A DNA stretch of 64,000 bases from Streptomyces sp. MNU76 (GCF_020982545.1 NZ_JAJKLK010000003.1:1240001-1304000), one strand, 5' to 3'; numbered from the stretch's first letter, positions 53,573 to 62,715 are shown. A program made the numbers and translations. Notes: a model not told the origin generated them from the sequence alone.

Positions 53573-53624
53573 GGGCCGCCGGAGCCCCCGACCGCTGCGA
53601 GGCGGTCGGGGGCTCCGGCGGCCC
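53573..53624. terminator. 23-bp hairpin, bidirectional terminator
   Basis: 23-base perfect arms (53573-53595 and 53602-53624, starting GGGCCGCCGGAG) around TGCGAG, between the convergent amidohydrolase and Dps genes. This is the strongest hairpin in the window. Confidence 0.92.
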
Positions 53625-53722
53625 GTGGTCCTCGACGGGACAGTGGTGCGCCGACGTCGTATGTCGGATGTCGGGCGTAGCGCGTCGTGCCCGATGTCAG
53701 TCCTCGCGGTCGGTTCTCACGG

Positions 53723-54205
53723 TCAGTCCTCGCGCGGCCAGTTCTCGGCCTCGAACATCCAGCGCTGCTTCTCCAACTCGTAGGTGAGCGAGATCAGCAG
53801 ATCCTGGGTGACCTTGTCGGCCTCCTCGGTCGCGTCGATCCGCTTCCGCAGCCGCCCGATCGCTTCCTCCAGCGCACCCACCAGCAGCCGTACGACCTCG
53901 GTGTCCCGCAGCCAGCCCTCCTTCGGCCCCTGCAGATCGAACCGTGCCGCGACGGTCTCCGGTCGGCCGTCCGGGGAGATCCCGAGCGCGGCGGCGCGTT
54001 CGGCGATCTGATCGGCGTAGGACCGTGTCGTGGACACCACCTCGTCGAGCTGCAGGTGGATCGAACGGAACCTCGGCCCCACGATGTTCCAATGGGCCTG
54101 CTTGCCGATCAGCGAGAGCCCCAGCAGATCCACCAGGCTCTCCTGCAGCGCGTCGCCCGCGATCCGGCGGGCGGGCTCGGGCAGCGTGCTCCTCACCATC
54201 GTCAT
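53723..54205 (-). CDS. dps: Dps-family DNA starvation/stationary-phase ferritin
   Basis: A 160-residue four-helix ferritin-like protein. The ferroxidase site residues are in LLGLSLIGKQAHWNIVGPRF (His and the Asp of the next turn) and IHLQLDEVVSTTRSYADQIA. Dps dodecamers bind iron, use H2O2 and protect DNA. H2O2 from the amine oxidases may make it useful, but no direct link is shown. The ATG at 54205 gives the family N terminus. Confidence 0.93.
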   Translation of the reverse strand: MTMVRSTLPEPARRIAGDALQESLVDLLGLSLIGKQAHWNIVGPRFRSIHLQLDEVVSTTRSYADQIAERAAALGISPDGRPETVAARFDLQGPKEGWLRDTEVVRLLVGALEEAIGRLRKRIDATEEADKVTQDLLISLTYELEKQRWMFEAENWPRED

Positions 54206-54219
54206 CTACGCGTCACTCC

Positions 54220-54495
54220 TCATCGCTTCGTACCGGCGAGAGCCTCGTGCCGGGCGGCGTCGGCGCTCCCGGTTCTGCGGAGCAGGTCGGCGCGTTCCTC
54301 CTCGCCCATGCCGCCCCACACGCCGGCCGTCTGCCCGCTGCCGAGCGCCCACATGAGGCACTCGCGCCGCACCGGGCAGCGGCCACAGACACGTTTGGCG
54401 GCGGCGACGTCGTCGAGCGCCGGTCCTGTGGTGCCCACGGGGAAGAACAGGTCGGGGTCCTCTCCCACGCAGGCCGCTCTCCGCAACCACTCCAT
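54220..54495 (-). CDS. WhiB-family iron-sulfur transcription factor
   Basis: A 91-residue Wbl protein. The four iron-sulfur cysteines are Cys9, Cys37, Cys40 and Cys46 (RVCGRCPVRREC), and the G(V/I)WGG turn is GVWGGMGEEER. The basic C-terminal tail binds DNA. Actinobacteria use these as redox- or NO-sensing regulators of development or resistance. It starts at ATG 54495 and lies 14 bases before dps on the same strand, so they may be co-transcribed. Confidence 0.95.
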   Translation of the reverse strand: MEWLRRAACVGEDPDLFFPVGTTGPALDDVAAAKRVCGRCPVRRECLMWALGSGQTAGVWGGMGEEERADLLRRTGSADAARHEALAGTKR

Positions 54496-54536
54496 GCGGG
54501 GCCGGGTGCCCAGCGCGGAGGACGGAAAACGCGGGT

Positions 54537-55346
54537 TCAGCGACCCAGCGCGCCGTCCACGAACTCCGTGACGTCCGCGAGCACTTCGCTCCGGTTCATC
54601 TCGTTGAACACCTCGTGCCGGGCGCCCGGGTAGACGCGCTCGGTCCACTCGGTCCCGCGCAGCTCCTCGATCCCCGTACGGCTGCCGGGCAGCGGCACGA
54701 TCCGGTCGTCGTCGCCGTGCAGCCACAGCAGCGGGAGCGGACCGATGGGCCCGCCCTTCGAGATCGCCTCCAACGTGCGGTCGATCGCCTCCAGCGTCGG
54801 CCGCTTGAACGGGCCGTGCCACACCAGCGGATCGTTCGCGTACGCGGCGCCGACCGCCATGTCCCGCGACAGCAGCTTCGGGTCGAGCGGCACCTCGGGG
54901 ACCCGGGGCGGCGCGAGCAGCGCCCGCAACGGCTCCCAGATCCCGATCAGCGGCCCGGACAGGACGAGCGCCGCGAGCCCGGCACCGTAGCGCTGGGCGT
55001 ACCGCGCGCCGATCAGACCGCCCATGGAGTGGCCGATCAGCACCACCGGCAGTCCCGGGTACCCGGCCCGCGCCAGCACCTCCACGGCGTGCACATCGGA
55101 GACCACGTCCTCGAAGTCCTCGATCAGCACCCGCTCGCCCGCCGACCTACCGTGCCCCAGATGATCGGGACCGAACACCGCCGCGCCGTGCCGCACCAGG
55201 GCGTCGGCGACATGCTCGTACCGGCCGATGTGCTCCCCGTACCCGTGCACCAGGAGCACGACGTACCGCGCGCTCTCGCACGGCCATTCCCGCGCGGTGA
55301 CACCGCCCCGCGTACCGGCGAAGCTGTGCTCGCGCGAGTCGGCCAT
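54537..55346 (-). CDS. Alpha/beta hydrolase, monoacylglycerol lipase-like
   Basis: A 269-residue hydrolase with HGYGEHIGRYEHVADALVRH, GHSMGGLIGARYAQRY (nucleophile Ser) and a catalytic His in GARHEVFNEMNR. The HGxGEH opening and the GPDHLGHGRS motif are typical of monoglyceride lipases of the Hydrolase_4 group. No signal is seen; it would work on fatty glycerides in the cytoplasm. ATG at 55346 follows GGAGGAG. Confidence 0.9.
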   Translation of the reverse strand: MADSREHSFAGTRGGVTAREWPCESARYVVLLVHGYGEHIGRYEHVADALVRHGAAVFGPDHLGHGRSAGERVLIEDFEDVVSDVHAVEVLARAGYPGLPVVLIGHSMGGLIGARYAQRYGAGLAALVLSGPLIGIWEPLRALLAPPRVPEVPLDPKLLSRDMAVGAAYANDPLVWHGPFKRPTLEAIDRTLEAISKGGPIGPLPLLWLHGDDDRIVPLPGSRTGIEELRGTEWTERVYPGARHEVFNEMNRSEVLADVTEFVDGALGR

Positions 55347-55509
55347 GACTCCTCCAACTACGTCGGTGAAGGTACCCGGGGGATCTTGCCAGCCCGTCGG
55401 ACGATGGTCCATGGGCCGTCCGGGGCCAAAGCGCCGACCCGGACGGCAGGGCCGACTGGCGAGACGGTTCTGCCGCCCGCCGATAGGTGCGCATAGCATC
55501 GGTCCCCGC

Positions 55510-56283
55510 ATGAACACGATGACTCTCTGGCACCTGTCCACGGCCGAGTTCGCGGCCCTCGCCTTCGCGGCCCTGCTCGTCGGCTTCTCGAAGACCGCGG
55601 TGAGCGGTGCCAACACGGTCAGCCTCGCGATCTTCGCCGCCGTGCTGCCCGCGCGCGCCTCGACGGGCGTCCTCCTGCCGATCCTGATCGTCGGTGACGT
55701 CCTCGCGGTGCTCACCTACCGCAGGCACGCCCACTGGCCCACCCTCTGGAAGCTCTTCCCGGCGGTCGGCGCCGGCGTGCTCCTCGGCACGCTGTTCCTG
55801 GCCCGGGCCGACGACCAGGTCGTCCGCACATCCATCGGCGCGATCCTGCTGCTGATGACGGCCGTCACCATCTGGCGCCGCCGTACGGTCGACAAGGACG
55901 ACGAACCCGACGCGATCACCACCCGCGCGGGCCGCGTCAAGGCCCGTTCGTACGGCGTACTCGGGGGTTTCACCACCATGGTCGCCAACGCCGGCGGTCC
56001 CGTGATGTCGATGTACCTGCTCTCGGCCGGCTTCCGGAAGCTCGGTTTCCTCGGCACGTCGGCGTTCTTCTTCCTCATCGTCAACGTCTCCAAGGTCCCG
56101 TTCAGCGTGGGTCTCGGACTCATCGACGCGCACTCGCTGCTGCTGGACGCCGCGCTGGTCCTGTTCGTCGTCCCCGGCGCGTTCCTCGGCAAGTGGGCGG
56201 TGAACCGCATCAACCAGAAGCTGTTCGAGCAGCTGGTGATCGCGGCGACGATCGTGGGCGGCCTGCAACTACTGCTCCGCTGA
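55510..56283 (+). CDS. TauE/SafE-family sulfite/sulfonate exporter
   Basis: A 257-residue membrane protein with about eight segments and two repeats: ALLVGFSKTAVSGANTVSLA and LGGFTTMVANAGGPVMSMYL, the hallmark glycine-rich motifs of TauE/SafE. The family exports or imports small anions such as sulfite, sulfoacetate or related acids. ATG at 55510. It is divergent from the lipase by 163 bases; no metabolic partner is next to it. Confidence 0.92.
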   Translation: MNTMTLWHLSTAEFAALAFAALLVGFSKTAVSGANTVSLAIFAAVLPARASTGVLLPILIVGDVLAVLTYRRHAHWPTLWKLFPAVGAGVLLGTLFLARADDQVVRTSIGAILLLMTAVTIWRRRTVDKDDEPDAITTRAGRVKARSYGVLGGFTTMVANAGGPVMSMYLLSAGFRKLGFLGTSAFFFLIVNVSKVPFSVGLGLIDAHSLLLDAALVLFVVPGAFLGKWAVNRINQKLFEQLVIAATIVGGLQLLLR

Positions 56284-56323
56284 GCCCTTCGTCCCGTACG
56301 GCGCCGAGTCCGGGGCCCCGCTG

Positions 56324-56837
56324 TCAGCCCCGCAACCGCGGCGCCCACGCCTCCGCGTCGACCGCGGCCCCCTCCCGCTCCACGACGTCGGCCAGCCGCC
56401 GGGCCCAGGCCCCCACCCCGTCCAGATCGACGCCGTACGGCTGCGACCGTCCGCTCCCGGCGCCCCATTCCTCCACGGCACCGGCGCCGCGCCGCAGCAG
56501 CCGTGCACCGCCCTTGACGTTCCCGCGCGCCGAGTGCGTGAGCCCCACCGCGAGCTGGGCGAGGCCACGCCACAGCGCCCGCTCCTCGTCGGGGCCGGAC
56601 TTCCAGGCGTCCTCGAACACCTCGTGCGCATGGAACGGCTTCCCCGCGTCCAGCAGCGCCTGCGCCTCGGCGACCGTCCGCTCGGGGTCCCGCACCACCC
56701 CTCGGGTTGCCGCTCCACCCCCGGCGCCCCGTACGGCAACGGGCGCCCCAGCCGTCCTGGGGCCGCGCGCTCCGCGCCCGCCCCTCCTCGTCCCGGTCCC
56801 GCTCCGGCGCCGTCCCGTCCTCCGCTGTCCCGCTCAT
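56324..56837 (-). pseudogene. DUF309 protein gene with two frame breaks at its 5' end
   Basis: The long frame 56324-56698 codes for DUF309 residues (AQALLDAGKPFHAHEVFEDA, LWRGLAQLAVGLTHSARGN). Its proper N terminus is upstream in two other frames: RDRDEEGRARSARPQDG from ATG 56837, then GRPLPYGAPGVERQPEG, then VVRDPERTVAEA. Adding one G after 56750 and one C to the CCCC run at 56698-56701 joins all into one protein. Function of DUF309 is not firmly known. The breaks may be errors. Confidence 0.78.
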
Positions 56838-56936
56838 GCCCCGATTGTCCCTCGCCGCTCACCGGCCACCGGGCAGTGGCCGACGTACGGTAAAGTTCTC
56901 AGTGCGCGATCACGCGGTTCTCCGCGGACAGCGCAC

Positions 56937-57010
<74 letters not shown>

Positions 57011-57030
57011 CTGGAGACAGTCGCAGGTCA

Positions 57031-57062
57031 GGGCCGGTTTCGGAGGCATCCGAAACCGGCCC
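57031..57062 (+). terminator. Hairpin after tRNA-Pro copy 2
   Basis: GGGCCGGTTTCGGA (57031-57044) pairs perfectly with 57049-57062 around GGCA. It follows the tRNA as the hairpin at 39087 follows copy 1, though the stem sequences differ. Confidence 0.8.
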
Positions 57063-57109
57063 TTGATCATTCTTGGGGACCACTTGGGGACCGGCGCCCT
57101 TGACCGGGT

Positions 57110-58327
57110 TCAGCGAGTCATGACGATCGGGCCCGGCAGGGAGCGCGGTGCGCGGAGCACACTGAGGTGGGCGGAGAGCGCCGCCCCGGCGGCCGTGATT
57201 TTGTGTACGTCCGGGTGCAGGTAGCGCTGGGTGGTGGTCAGTGACCCGTGGCCGGCGATCCTGCGGAGGACGTGCACTTGGACTCCGGCGTCGGCGAACC
57301 AGGTCAGTCCGGTGTGCCGGAGGTCGTGGCGGCGCAGGTGCTCGTAGCCGAGTTTGGTGACCACGTCGTCCCAGTGTGTGGCGTCGCGCAGGACGGCGGT
57401 GGAGATGCGTCCGCCGCGCGGGCCGGTGAACAGGCGGGCGTCGGGATCGGGGCCGGCGGACAGGATGCGCTGGGCGACGAGGGGGCGGATCTCCTCGACG
57501 ATGGGAACCTTGCGGGCCCGCTTGCCCTTGGTGCCCTTGTCGGTCAGCCCGCCGGGCGCGGGTGTGGTCTGACGCCGCACGGTCCAGATCCACTGGCTGG
57601 TGTCGATGTCACCGACGCGGCATCCCGAGACCTCGCCGATCCGGGCGGCGGTGCAGGCGGCGAAGAGGACGACGTCTCCCCAGCCGCGGTAGTGGTCGTG
57701 GGAGGCGGCCACGAGTGCGTCGGCCAGTGCGAGGAGGGTCTCCCAGTCGGGCAGGGCCAGCGCGCGTGGGTCGAGGAGTTCGTCCTCGGCCTGCTTGTAG
57801 AGTTTCTGCCAGCCGGTCACCCGGGCGGGGTTGACCTTGATGATGCCGTCACGGACGGCCTGCTCCATGACGCGGACCAGGACGGCGATGGTGTTCTTCA
57901 CGGTCGAGCGGCTGTGCTCGTCGGCGATCCAGTTCTGCACGGTGCGGTCGACGACGCCATTGGTGATCATCCGTACCGCGAGGTGACCCAGGGCGGGGAC
58001 CACACGCATCCGCCACCCCGCGAGGTAGGGGTCCAGCGTTTTCAACTCCAGGCCGCGCAGGGCGAGGTCCATGTTCGCTTCGCCGTATTCGGCGAGTTTC
58101 ATGGTGGCCAGCGTTGGGCTCAGGCCGGCCTGTGCGGCCTCGATGATGCCCTGGAGCCATTCCTGCGCTTCGTCTTCGCTGTCCTTTCCCTCGGACAGTG
58201 ACTGGCGGCGCTTGCTGGTCGGATCGGTCCACCGGACGCGTGCCCGATACGGAGTGGGGCGGTCAGGACGGTACTCGATATCGGTGGAGAGCCGGACACC
58301 GACAGGAACACTGGTCTTATCGGCCAT
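57110..58327 (-). CDS. int: Tyrosine recombinase (integrase)
   Basis: A 405-residue phage/element integrase. The C-terminal catalytic set is present: Arg in TAARIGEVSG, a Lys in the beta hairpin, HDLRHTGLTW (His-x-x-Arg), GHGSLTTTQRYLHPD (His and the nucleophile Tyr). The N-terminal part has an arm-binding AP2-like domain and a core-binding helix bundle. It faces the tRNA-Pro 3' end at 57010 and overlaps the HTH gene by 11 bases. No damage is visible, so the element may be able to excise. Confidence 0.95.
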   Translation of the reverse strand: MADKTSVPVGVRLSTDIEYRPDRPTPYRARVRWTDPTSKRRQSLSEGKDSEDEAQEWLQGIIEAAQAGLSPTLATMKLAEYGEANMDLALRGLELKTLDPYLAGWRMRVVPALGHLAVRMITNGVVDRTVQNWIADEHSRSTVKNTIAVLVRVMEQAVRDGIIKVNPARVTGWQKLYKQAEDELLDPRALALPDWETLLALADALVAASHDHYRGWGDVVLFAACTAARIGEVSGCRVGDIDTSQWIWTVRRQTTPAPGGLTDKGTKGKRARKVPIVEEIRPLVAQRILSAGPDPDARLFTGPRGGRISTAVLRDATHWDDVVTKLGYEHLRRHDLRHTGLTWFADAGVQVHVLRRIAGHGSLTTTQRYLHPDVHKITAAGAALSAHLSVLRAPRSLPGPIVMTR

Positions 58328-58646
58328 TGAGCCCCTTGGCAGGGACGGTACGTCGGCGGCGCAGCCATTCCTCGACGTCGAGGGCGCTATACATGACGAC
58401 GCGTTCCGAGACCGTGACGAAAGGCGGCCCCTGAGGAGGCTGAGCGGTGCGCCAACGGCGGAGAGTTGAGGCGTCCACTCTCAGACAAGCGGCGAGGTCA
58501 CTGGTCGAATACCAGACGTTGGTCAGCAGAGGCGCTTGGTTATCAGGTGAGACGACATGATGGGGAGGAGCTGCAGGGTACGCTGCGGCCTCCTTCTCGT
58601 GATGCGGTTCGGCGTGGGCAATGGCTGTTATCGGCTCATTGGGCAA
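58317..58646 (-). CDS. MerR/excisionase-like helix-turn-helix protein
   Basis: A 109-residue protein with a C-terminal winged-helix (VWYSTSDLAACLRVDASTLR, then LDVEEWLRRRR), as in Xis-type recombination directionality factors. Its overlap with int means coupled expression. The TTG at 58646 follows GGAG with an 11-base gap; the first 40 residues are low-complexity and may not be real. Confidence 0.8.
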   Translation of the reverse strand: MPNEPITAIAHAEPHHEKEAAAYPAAPPHHVVSPDNQAPLLTNVWYSTSDLAACLRVDASTLRRWRTAQPPQGPPFVTVSERVVMYSALDVEEWLRRRRTVPAKGLNGR

Positions 58647-59342
58647 GTGCGGCTATTCTCCGGGGAGTACGGAACACTAGACGGATCTGTGGAAGAGTCC
58701 AGAGACGGACGACACAGTTCGCGACCGGAGAACGCGCGCGGCGAATTTCGAGCCGGTAGTCGCGACGCGCCTTCACTGTCGCTTAGGTCCGTGGTTGTGC
58801 TCGGGAGCGGACGTTGGCGGAATAATCGTCTCTGGAAACGCCGGTTTGGCTAACCGGCGTTTCCGAGTTATAGTGCCGACCGCGTCGGATGGCGGCAGCA
58901 CTGAGCTGCGTAGATGATCTTTCGGCTGCTTCACCGCCATGTTCGTTGACGCAGCCGGAAGTTCTGGGAATTTCTCACGGGACTCCCTTTCTTGTCGTCG
59001 GCCGCCCTTTCGGTCCTGCGCAGGGTGAGTGGGGTGCGGGCGGCGGCTCGTGCATCGGCGGTCCGCCTTTACTGAACGGCGGCACACGCTTCTGCTGCGG
59101 CTCGTGACTGGTGAGGGGCCTGGAGTCGGGGTGCCGCGAGAATTACGCTCGGCCCGCCCCTGCTAGACCGCCGCCTGCTGACAGTCATCTGGAGCGGTGG
59201 GGATGCGTACACGGAGTCGCTGAGGCCGGCTTCGTTCTTGTACGCGGCTTGGTCGTCATCCCGACGATCGTTGTTTACGGGTGGCGTTCAGTTAGTGTCA
59301 GCTGGGACTCTGGCGTCCACGAAGAATGGAGCACAGTGCGAA
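58647..59342. other. Intergenic region of the element with a 13-bp hairpin
   Basis: About 700 bases without a convincing gene. GGAAACGCCGGTT (58834-58846) pairs exactly with 58852-58864 around TGGCT, without a T run, and TTATAGT follows. It could be a terminator, an operator or a recombinase/replication site. The unknown gene at 59343 has no clear promoter. Confidence 0.6.
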
Positions 59343-60440
59343 GTGACCGCTCGAAAACGCAATCCGACGCCATACAGCGAGCGGCCCATCGCGCGAGCTC
59401 GGCGGGCGAAGGCAGTGGATTTGGTCGAGCGTCTGGTTGTCGAGGGGCGTGTCTGTTTCACCGACCTCGATGACGACGAGGTTGCGGAGTTGCGGCGTGC
59501 GGTGGATTTCGCCAAGCGGCACGGCCTGGAACCGCGGGGCAAACGCATCGAGAAGGCCCGGATCGGTGCACGCGGGCTGGAGATGTTTCTTGCTGAAGGT
59601 CCGCATCCCAACGTGCGGAGTCGGCGGCCGGAGGCTGATGCGTCGGTGGTGCCGGTGAGCACGCGGCTGAGTTCTCTTCATCCGGCTGTGGCTGCGCTCA
59701 AGGACGATGACGAACAGTTCGTCGTTCCCGCTGTGCTTCGCCGCCGGTCGCTCTTGCTGCTGCAGGCGCTGGCTGCCGAGGCGGTGCGGCGAGGATACGA
59801 GGTCAAGCAGAGCCGGTCGTGCTATTCGCGGCACGAGGGCGGAGTGGACGTGGTGGTCGGCGGTTTCGCGTGCGCGGTCAGTGTCAGGCAGGAGTTCCCG
59901 CAGTCGACGAATGCAGAGCGCTCCGCGCGTATTGTCGTCGAGCTTGACCATGGCCGGTCCGGTCGGCCAGGGCGTTGGCGAGACCGGAAGAGCAGGGCGC
60001 TTGAGGATGCCCTGGGGGTGATCCTTGGGGAGGTCGAAGCGCGAGCGACACAGGACGCTCAGCGCAGGGAGCACGAGCAGTGGGTCAGGGCGGAGCGCGA
60101 GGTCCGTTGGCGGGCGGCCATGGAGGAGGCGAGGAAGCGAGCTGTTCAGGACCAACTGGCCGAGAAGCTGCGCGAGGAAGCCGGACGCTGGCAGGAGGCC
60201 GCCGTGCTCGGTGCGTACTGCGATGCTCTGGAACGTCGTCTTGTCCAACATGGTGATGTGGACGAGTCCACTCTGGGATCGGCCAGACGCTGGTTGGAGT
60301 GGGCACGTGAATTTGTGCGGGCGATCGACCCCTTGAACCAGCTTCCGGTGATGCCGACTCCAAGGGAGCCCACGTCGGACGAACTCAAGGCACACCTGAA
60401 GGGTTGGAGTCCCTGTGGACCGGAACCGGGCGGACGTTGA
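59343..60440 (+). CDS. Unknown 365-residue actinomycete element protein
   Basis: A mostly helical, charged protein. Blocks of note are AVDLVERLVVEGRVCFTDLD near the start, VRRGYEVKQSRSCYSRHEGG and the coiled-coil-like stretch from about residue 240 to 330 rich in Ala, Glu, Arg and Gln. It ends in LKGWSPCGPEPG. Streptomyces genomes carry many related proteins, but I know no function. Start GTG at 59343 is a guess; an upstream GGAG is 11 bases away. Codon use at third positions is less GC-rich than in the core. Confidence 0.7.
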   Translation: MTARKRNPTPYSERPIARARRAKAVDLVERLVVEGRVCFTDLDDDEVAELRRAVDFAKRHGLEPRGKRIEKARIGARGLEMFLAEGPHPNVRSRRPEADASVVPVSTRLSSLHPAVAALKDDDEQFVVPAVLRRRSLLLLQALAAEAVRRGYEVKQSRSCYSRHEGGVDVVVGGFACAVSVRQEFPQSTNAERSARIVVELDHGRSGRPGRWRDRKSRALEDALGVILGEVEARATQDAQRREHEQWVRAEREVRWRAAMEEARKRAVQDQLAEKLREEAGRWQEAAVLGAYCDALERRLVQHGDVDESTLGSARRWLEWAREFVRAIDPLNQLPVMPTPREPTSDELKAHLKGWSPCGPEPGGR

Positions 60441-60593
60441 CGCGCACTGTGGGCGGTTCGCAGAGTCGTCCATGTGTTTCCGATGACTCATCATGTGGAG
60501 TGTGTCGCGAGCCTCGAACCGGCCACGAGGGGGCCTGACCTGCGGTTTTGTCCGTGCGCATTATGTGCGGTGTGGGCGTTACGGGCGATATCT

Positions 60594-60631
60594 TGACGCT
60601 GAAATGACGCTCGTGACGCTCATTTGACGCT
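60594..60631. repeat. TGACGCT iterons, four copies
   Basis: TGACGCT at 60594-60600, 60605-60611, 60614-60620 and 60625-60631, the last three followed by C. All are on the same strand with 9-11 base spacing (near one helical turn). Such phased short repeats are typical of initiator or recombinase arm-binding sites. Confidence 0.75.
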
Positions 60632-60701
60632 CGTTCTGATGGGTCGTCAGGCGTTTTGTGTCGCTGGTCAGGCGGTCTGCTGGCTACGCGGGTGTGGCAG
60701 G

Positions 60702-61079
60702 TTAGCGGGAATTTCGTGGTGCCAAGCGCTCTTGCTCAGCTACATGTGTGGAGCGCCCAGCAGCCCGGATCTTGGTCCGCCGGATAGAAGCCAGGCCCGT
60801 GGCGCGTAGAACTGCGAATTTGGCGAGGTGGTCCGGGCTCATCACCGCAAGCACTTCTGTGATTACGCGGGCCTTGGATGACGCAGCCGGGGAGGTTCGC
60901 TCGCCGATGATGACGAGGGCGTCGAGTCGTTCGCCGTCGAGGCCGAGAGCGTGGTCGACGCAGCCGTAGTCAGCCGGATGGCGGGTAGCGGTGAACAGCA
61001 GTCGGTCCAGGCGGATCCGCCCCGCCTCATGGTCCATCTCCTACTTGGTGCCGGATCCCTATGGAATCTCCAGGGTCAC
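60702..61079 (-). pseudogene. Inorganic pyrophosphatase gene with two in-frame TAG codons
   Basis: From GTG 61079 the frame reads VTLEIP, TAG, GSGTK, TAG, EMDHEAGRIRLDR, then FTATRHPADYG and GLDGERLDALV, the backbone of a family I pyrophosphatase. TAG at 61059-61061 stands where Lys is expected (AAG to TAG), and TAG at 61041-61043 where Tyr is expected. The catalytic DGDPLDxLV has become DGERLDALV, losing an Asp. Beyond that it drifts further. A decayed gene. Confidence 0.7.
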
Positions 61080-61275
61080 GAGATTGGACGGTGCTCGAGC
61101 AGCACGGCGATCGATGTCGACCGGCAAGCGGGGGGTCTCTTGCGCGGCCCCTCCTGCTGTCCGGCCCGATGGGTGAATCGCGTTTTAGCTGAATGGGCAG
61201 TCGGGACAGCCGTCAGCTCTCACACGCGGGATAGGCTGGAGTTGTGGCCTTGGTCAACGACGCAGGAGCGCATTG

Positions 61276-62715
61276 ATGGGCGTCTCGCCGTACTCGACGG
61301 GCGGCGGGGGCACGGTACTGGAACACCGCTACGCCGCGGTCCTTCTCTCTTCCTTGCTGACGCGCGGTTCGCTGGACGAGCTCGGGGACCCGGTGCTCGT
61401 ACCGGTGGAGATCAAGCTGCAGGCGAGCCAGTTCAGCAAAGTCGACGACATCCTGATCACCGCCAGGCCGTCGCCTGACGGCGAGGACTTCTCCGTCTGT
61501 ATCGGCGTCCGCAGAGATCCTGAGATCGTGCCATCGAGCGAGGCAACCGTGGCATTGATCGGCAGCTTCCTGTTGGAGATTTCCGAACATTGGCAAGAGG
61601 TACAGCAAGGCCGCTATCGGTTGGTGCTCGCGGTCGCCGAGCGCAACGTCCACGGTCATGAGGTGGCCAGCCTGGCCCAGATCGCGGCCGGAAGAGGGCC
61701 GGATCAGTTTCGGACCGAGGCTGCCCGCTCGGGTCCCACGAACGAGAAGGTACGAGCCCGCCTTCGCCAGCTTGACGAGGTGGTGTCCGCAGCTGCCGCG
61801 GCACGTGGCATTGACACCACCATCGTGTCCGCCAAAGAGCTGACCTGGCGTCTGCTGTCCGCCCTGAGGGTTCAGCACATCCGCTTGGAGGGCGGTGACG
61901 AGCGTGATCGCACTCAGGCGGTCGACCGGCTGCGCGATGTAGCTGCTGAGGACTCCACGAGGGCGGCGGAAGGAGTTATGAGCCGGATTGAGCACCTTGT
62001 GGGTGACTGGGCTCCGACCGCTGCTCAGGTCACCGAAACTATGTTGCGTCGGCACCTGGCCGCTCGACTCAAGCCGCGCTTCCTCTCGCTCGGCGGTAAT
62101 CAGCAGCTGGCGGAAGTCGATCCTGACGCCTTGCTGCGGGGACCGATTGCGCATCTCGGGCTGGCCGAAAACTTCAAGGAGGCTCAGGCCCTGGAGGAAT
62201 GTGATCCCGCGGCCGCTGCTGTCCGCTACGCGCGCGTTGCGGATGCGCTTGAGTCTTCGGCCTGGGTTCCGTTCGCGTTGGCTGTACGTCAGCAGCAGGC
62301 CAAGGCTCACCACAAAGCCGGGGAGCACACCGCCGGCGTGGCTGCTGGCGTGGCCGTGTTGGCCGCGGCTTTGCCTTCAGGTGAGGTGTGGCGTGCGGTG
62401 TCGGTTAGTCAACGGCTGGCCACCGATCAGATCGAGGCGCCTGACGAACTGATCCGCGCGGCGAACGCCCTCGGCGATCTCGCGGCCTACGAGCACTTTC
62501 ACCAGGTCACTCTTGATGAAGTGTGCGCCACGATTGACGCTCTCCGTGCCAGTGACCCGCATTGTGTGCTGGCTGCTACCTGGTTTGCGGAGCACGCCAC
62601 TGCAACCGGCCGAATGGACCTGTTGCGGTCGCGAGAGGAGGCTTTGTCCAGCCTTGCTGCCACTGCGACTCAGAGTGAACCGCCCCGGTTCGAATGGAGA
62701 CTCGATTCCGTGTAA
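61276..62715 (+). CDS. Putative nuclease/TPR defence-like protein, truncated by an IS
   Basis: Of the 479 codons, the last 13 come from the IS3 left end, so about 466 residues are native. The N terminus (TGGGGTVLEHRYAAVLLSSL, KVDDILITARP, VCIGVRRDPEIV) has the order seen in Cap4/DUF4297-type restriction nucleases (Glu helix, DD, then a Q/R-x-K/R strand), though similarity is weak. The C-terminal half (ECDPAAAAVRYARVADALES, AKAHHKAGEHTAG) looks like TPR-type helices. ATG 61276 follows GGAG. No NTPase motif is in the visible part. Confidence 0.5.
   Translation: MGVSPYSTGGGGTVLEHRYAAVLLSSLLTRGSLDELGDPVLVPVEIKLQASQFSKVDDILITARPSPDGEDFSVCIGVRRDPEIVPSSEATVALIGSFLLEISEHWQEVQQGRYRLVLAVAERNVHGHEVASLAQIAAGRGPDQFRTEAARSGPTNEKVRARLRQLDEVVSAAAAARGIDTTIVSAKELTWRLLSALRVQHIRLEGGDERDRTQAVDRLRDVAAEDSTRAAEGVMSRIEHLVGDWAPTAAQVTETMLRRHLAARLKPRFLSLGGNQQLAEVDPDALLRGPIAHLGLAENFKEAQALEECDPAAAAVRYARVADALESSAWVPFALAVRQQQAKAHHKAGEHTAGVAAGVAVLAAALPSGEVWRAVSVSQRLATDQIEAPDELIRAANALGDLAAYEHFHQVTLDEVCATIDALRASDPHCVLAATWFAEHATATGRMDLLRSREEALSSLAATATQSEPPRFEWRLDSV

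Larger units (their letters stand above)
60441..61275. other. Gap holding iterons and a dead pyrophosphatase
   Basis: An 835-base stretch with no intact gene. It contains four TGACGCT repeats (60594-60631) and the remnant of an inorganic pyrophosphatase gene on the minus strand (60702-61079). The remaining bases show no codon bias or hairpin that I can support. Confidence 0.75.
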
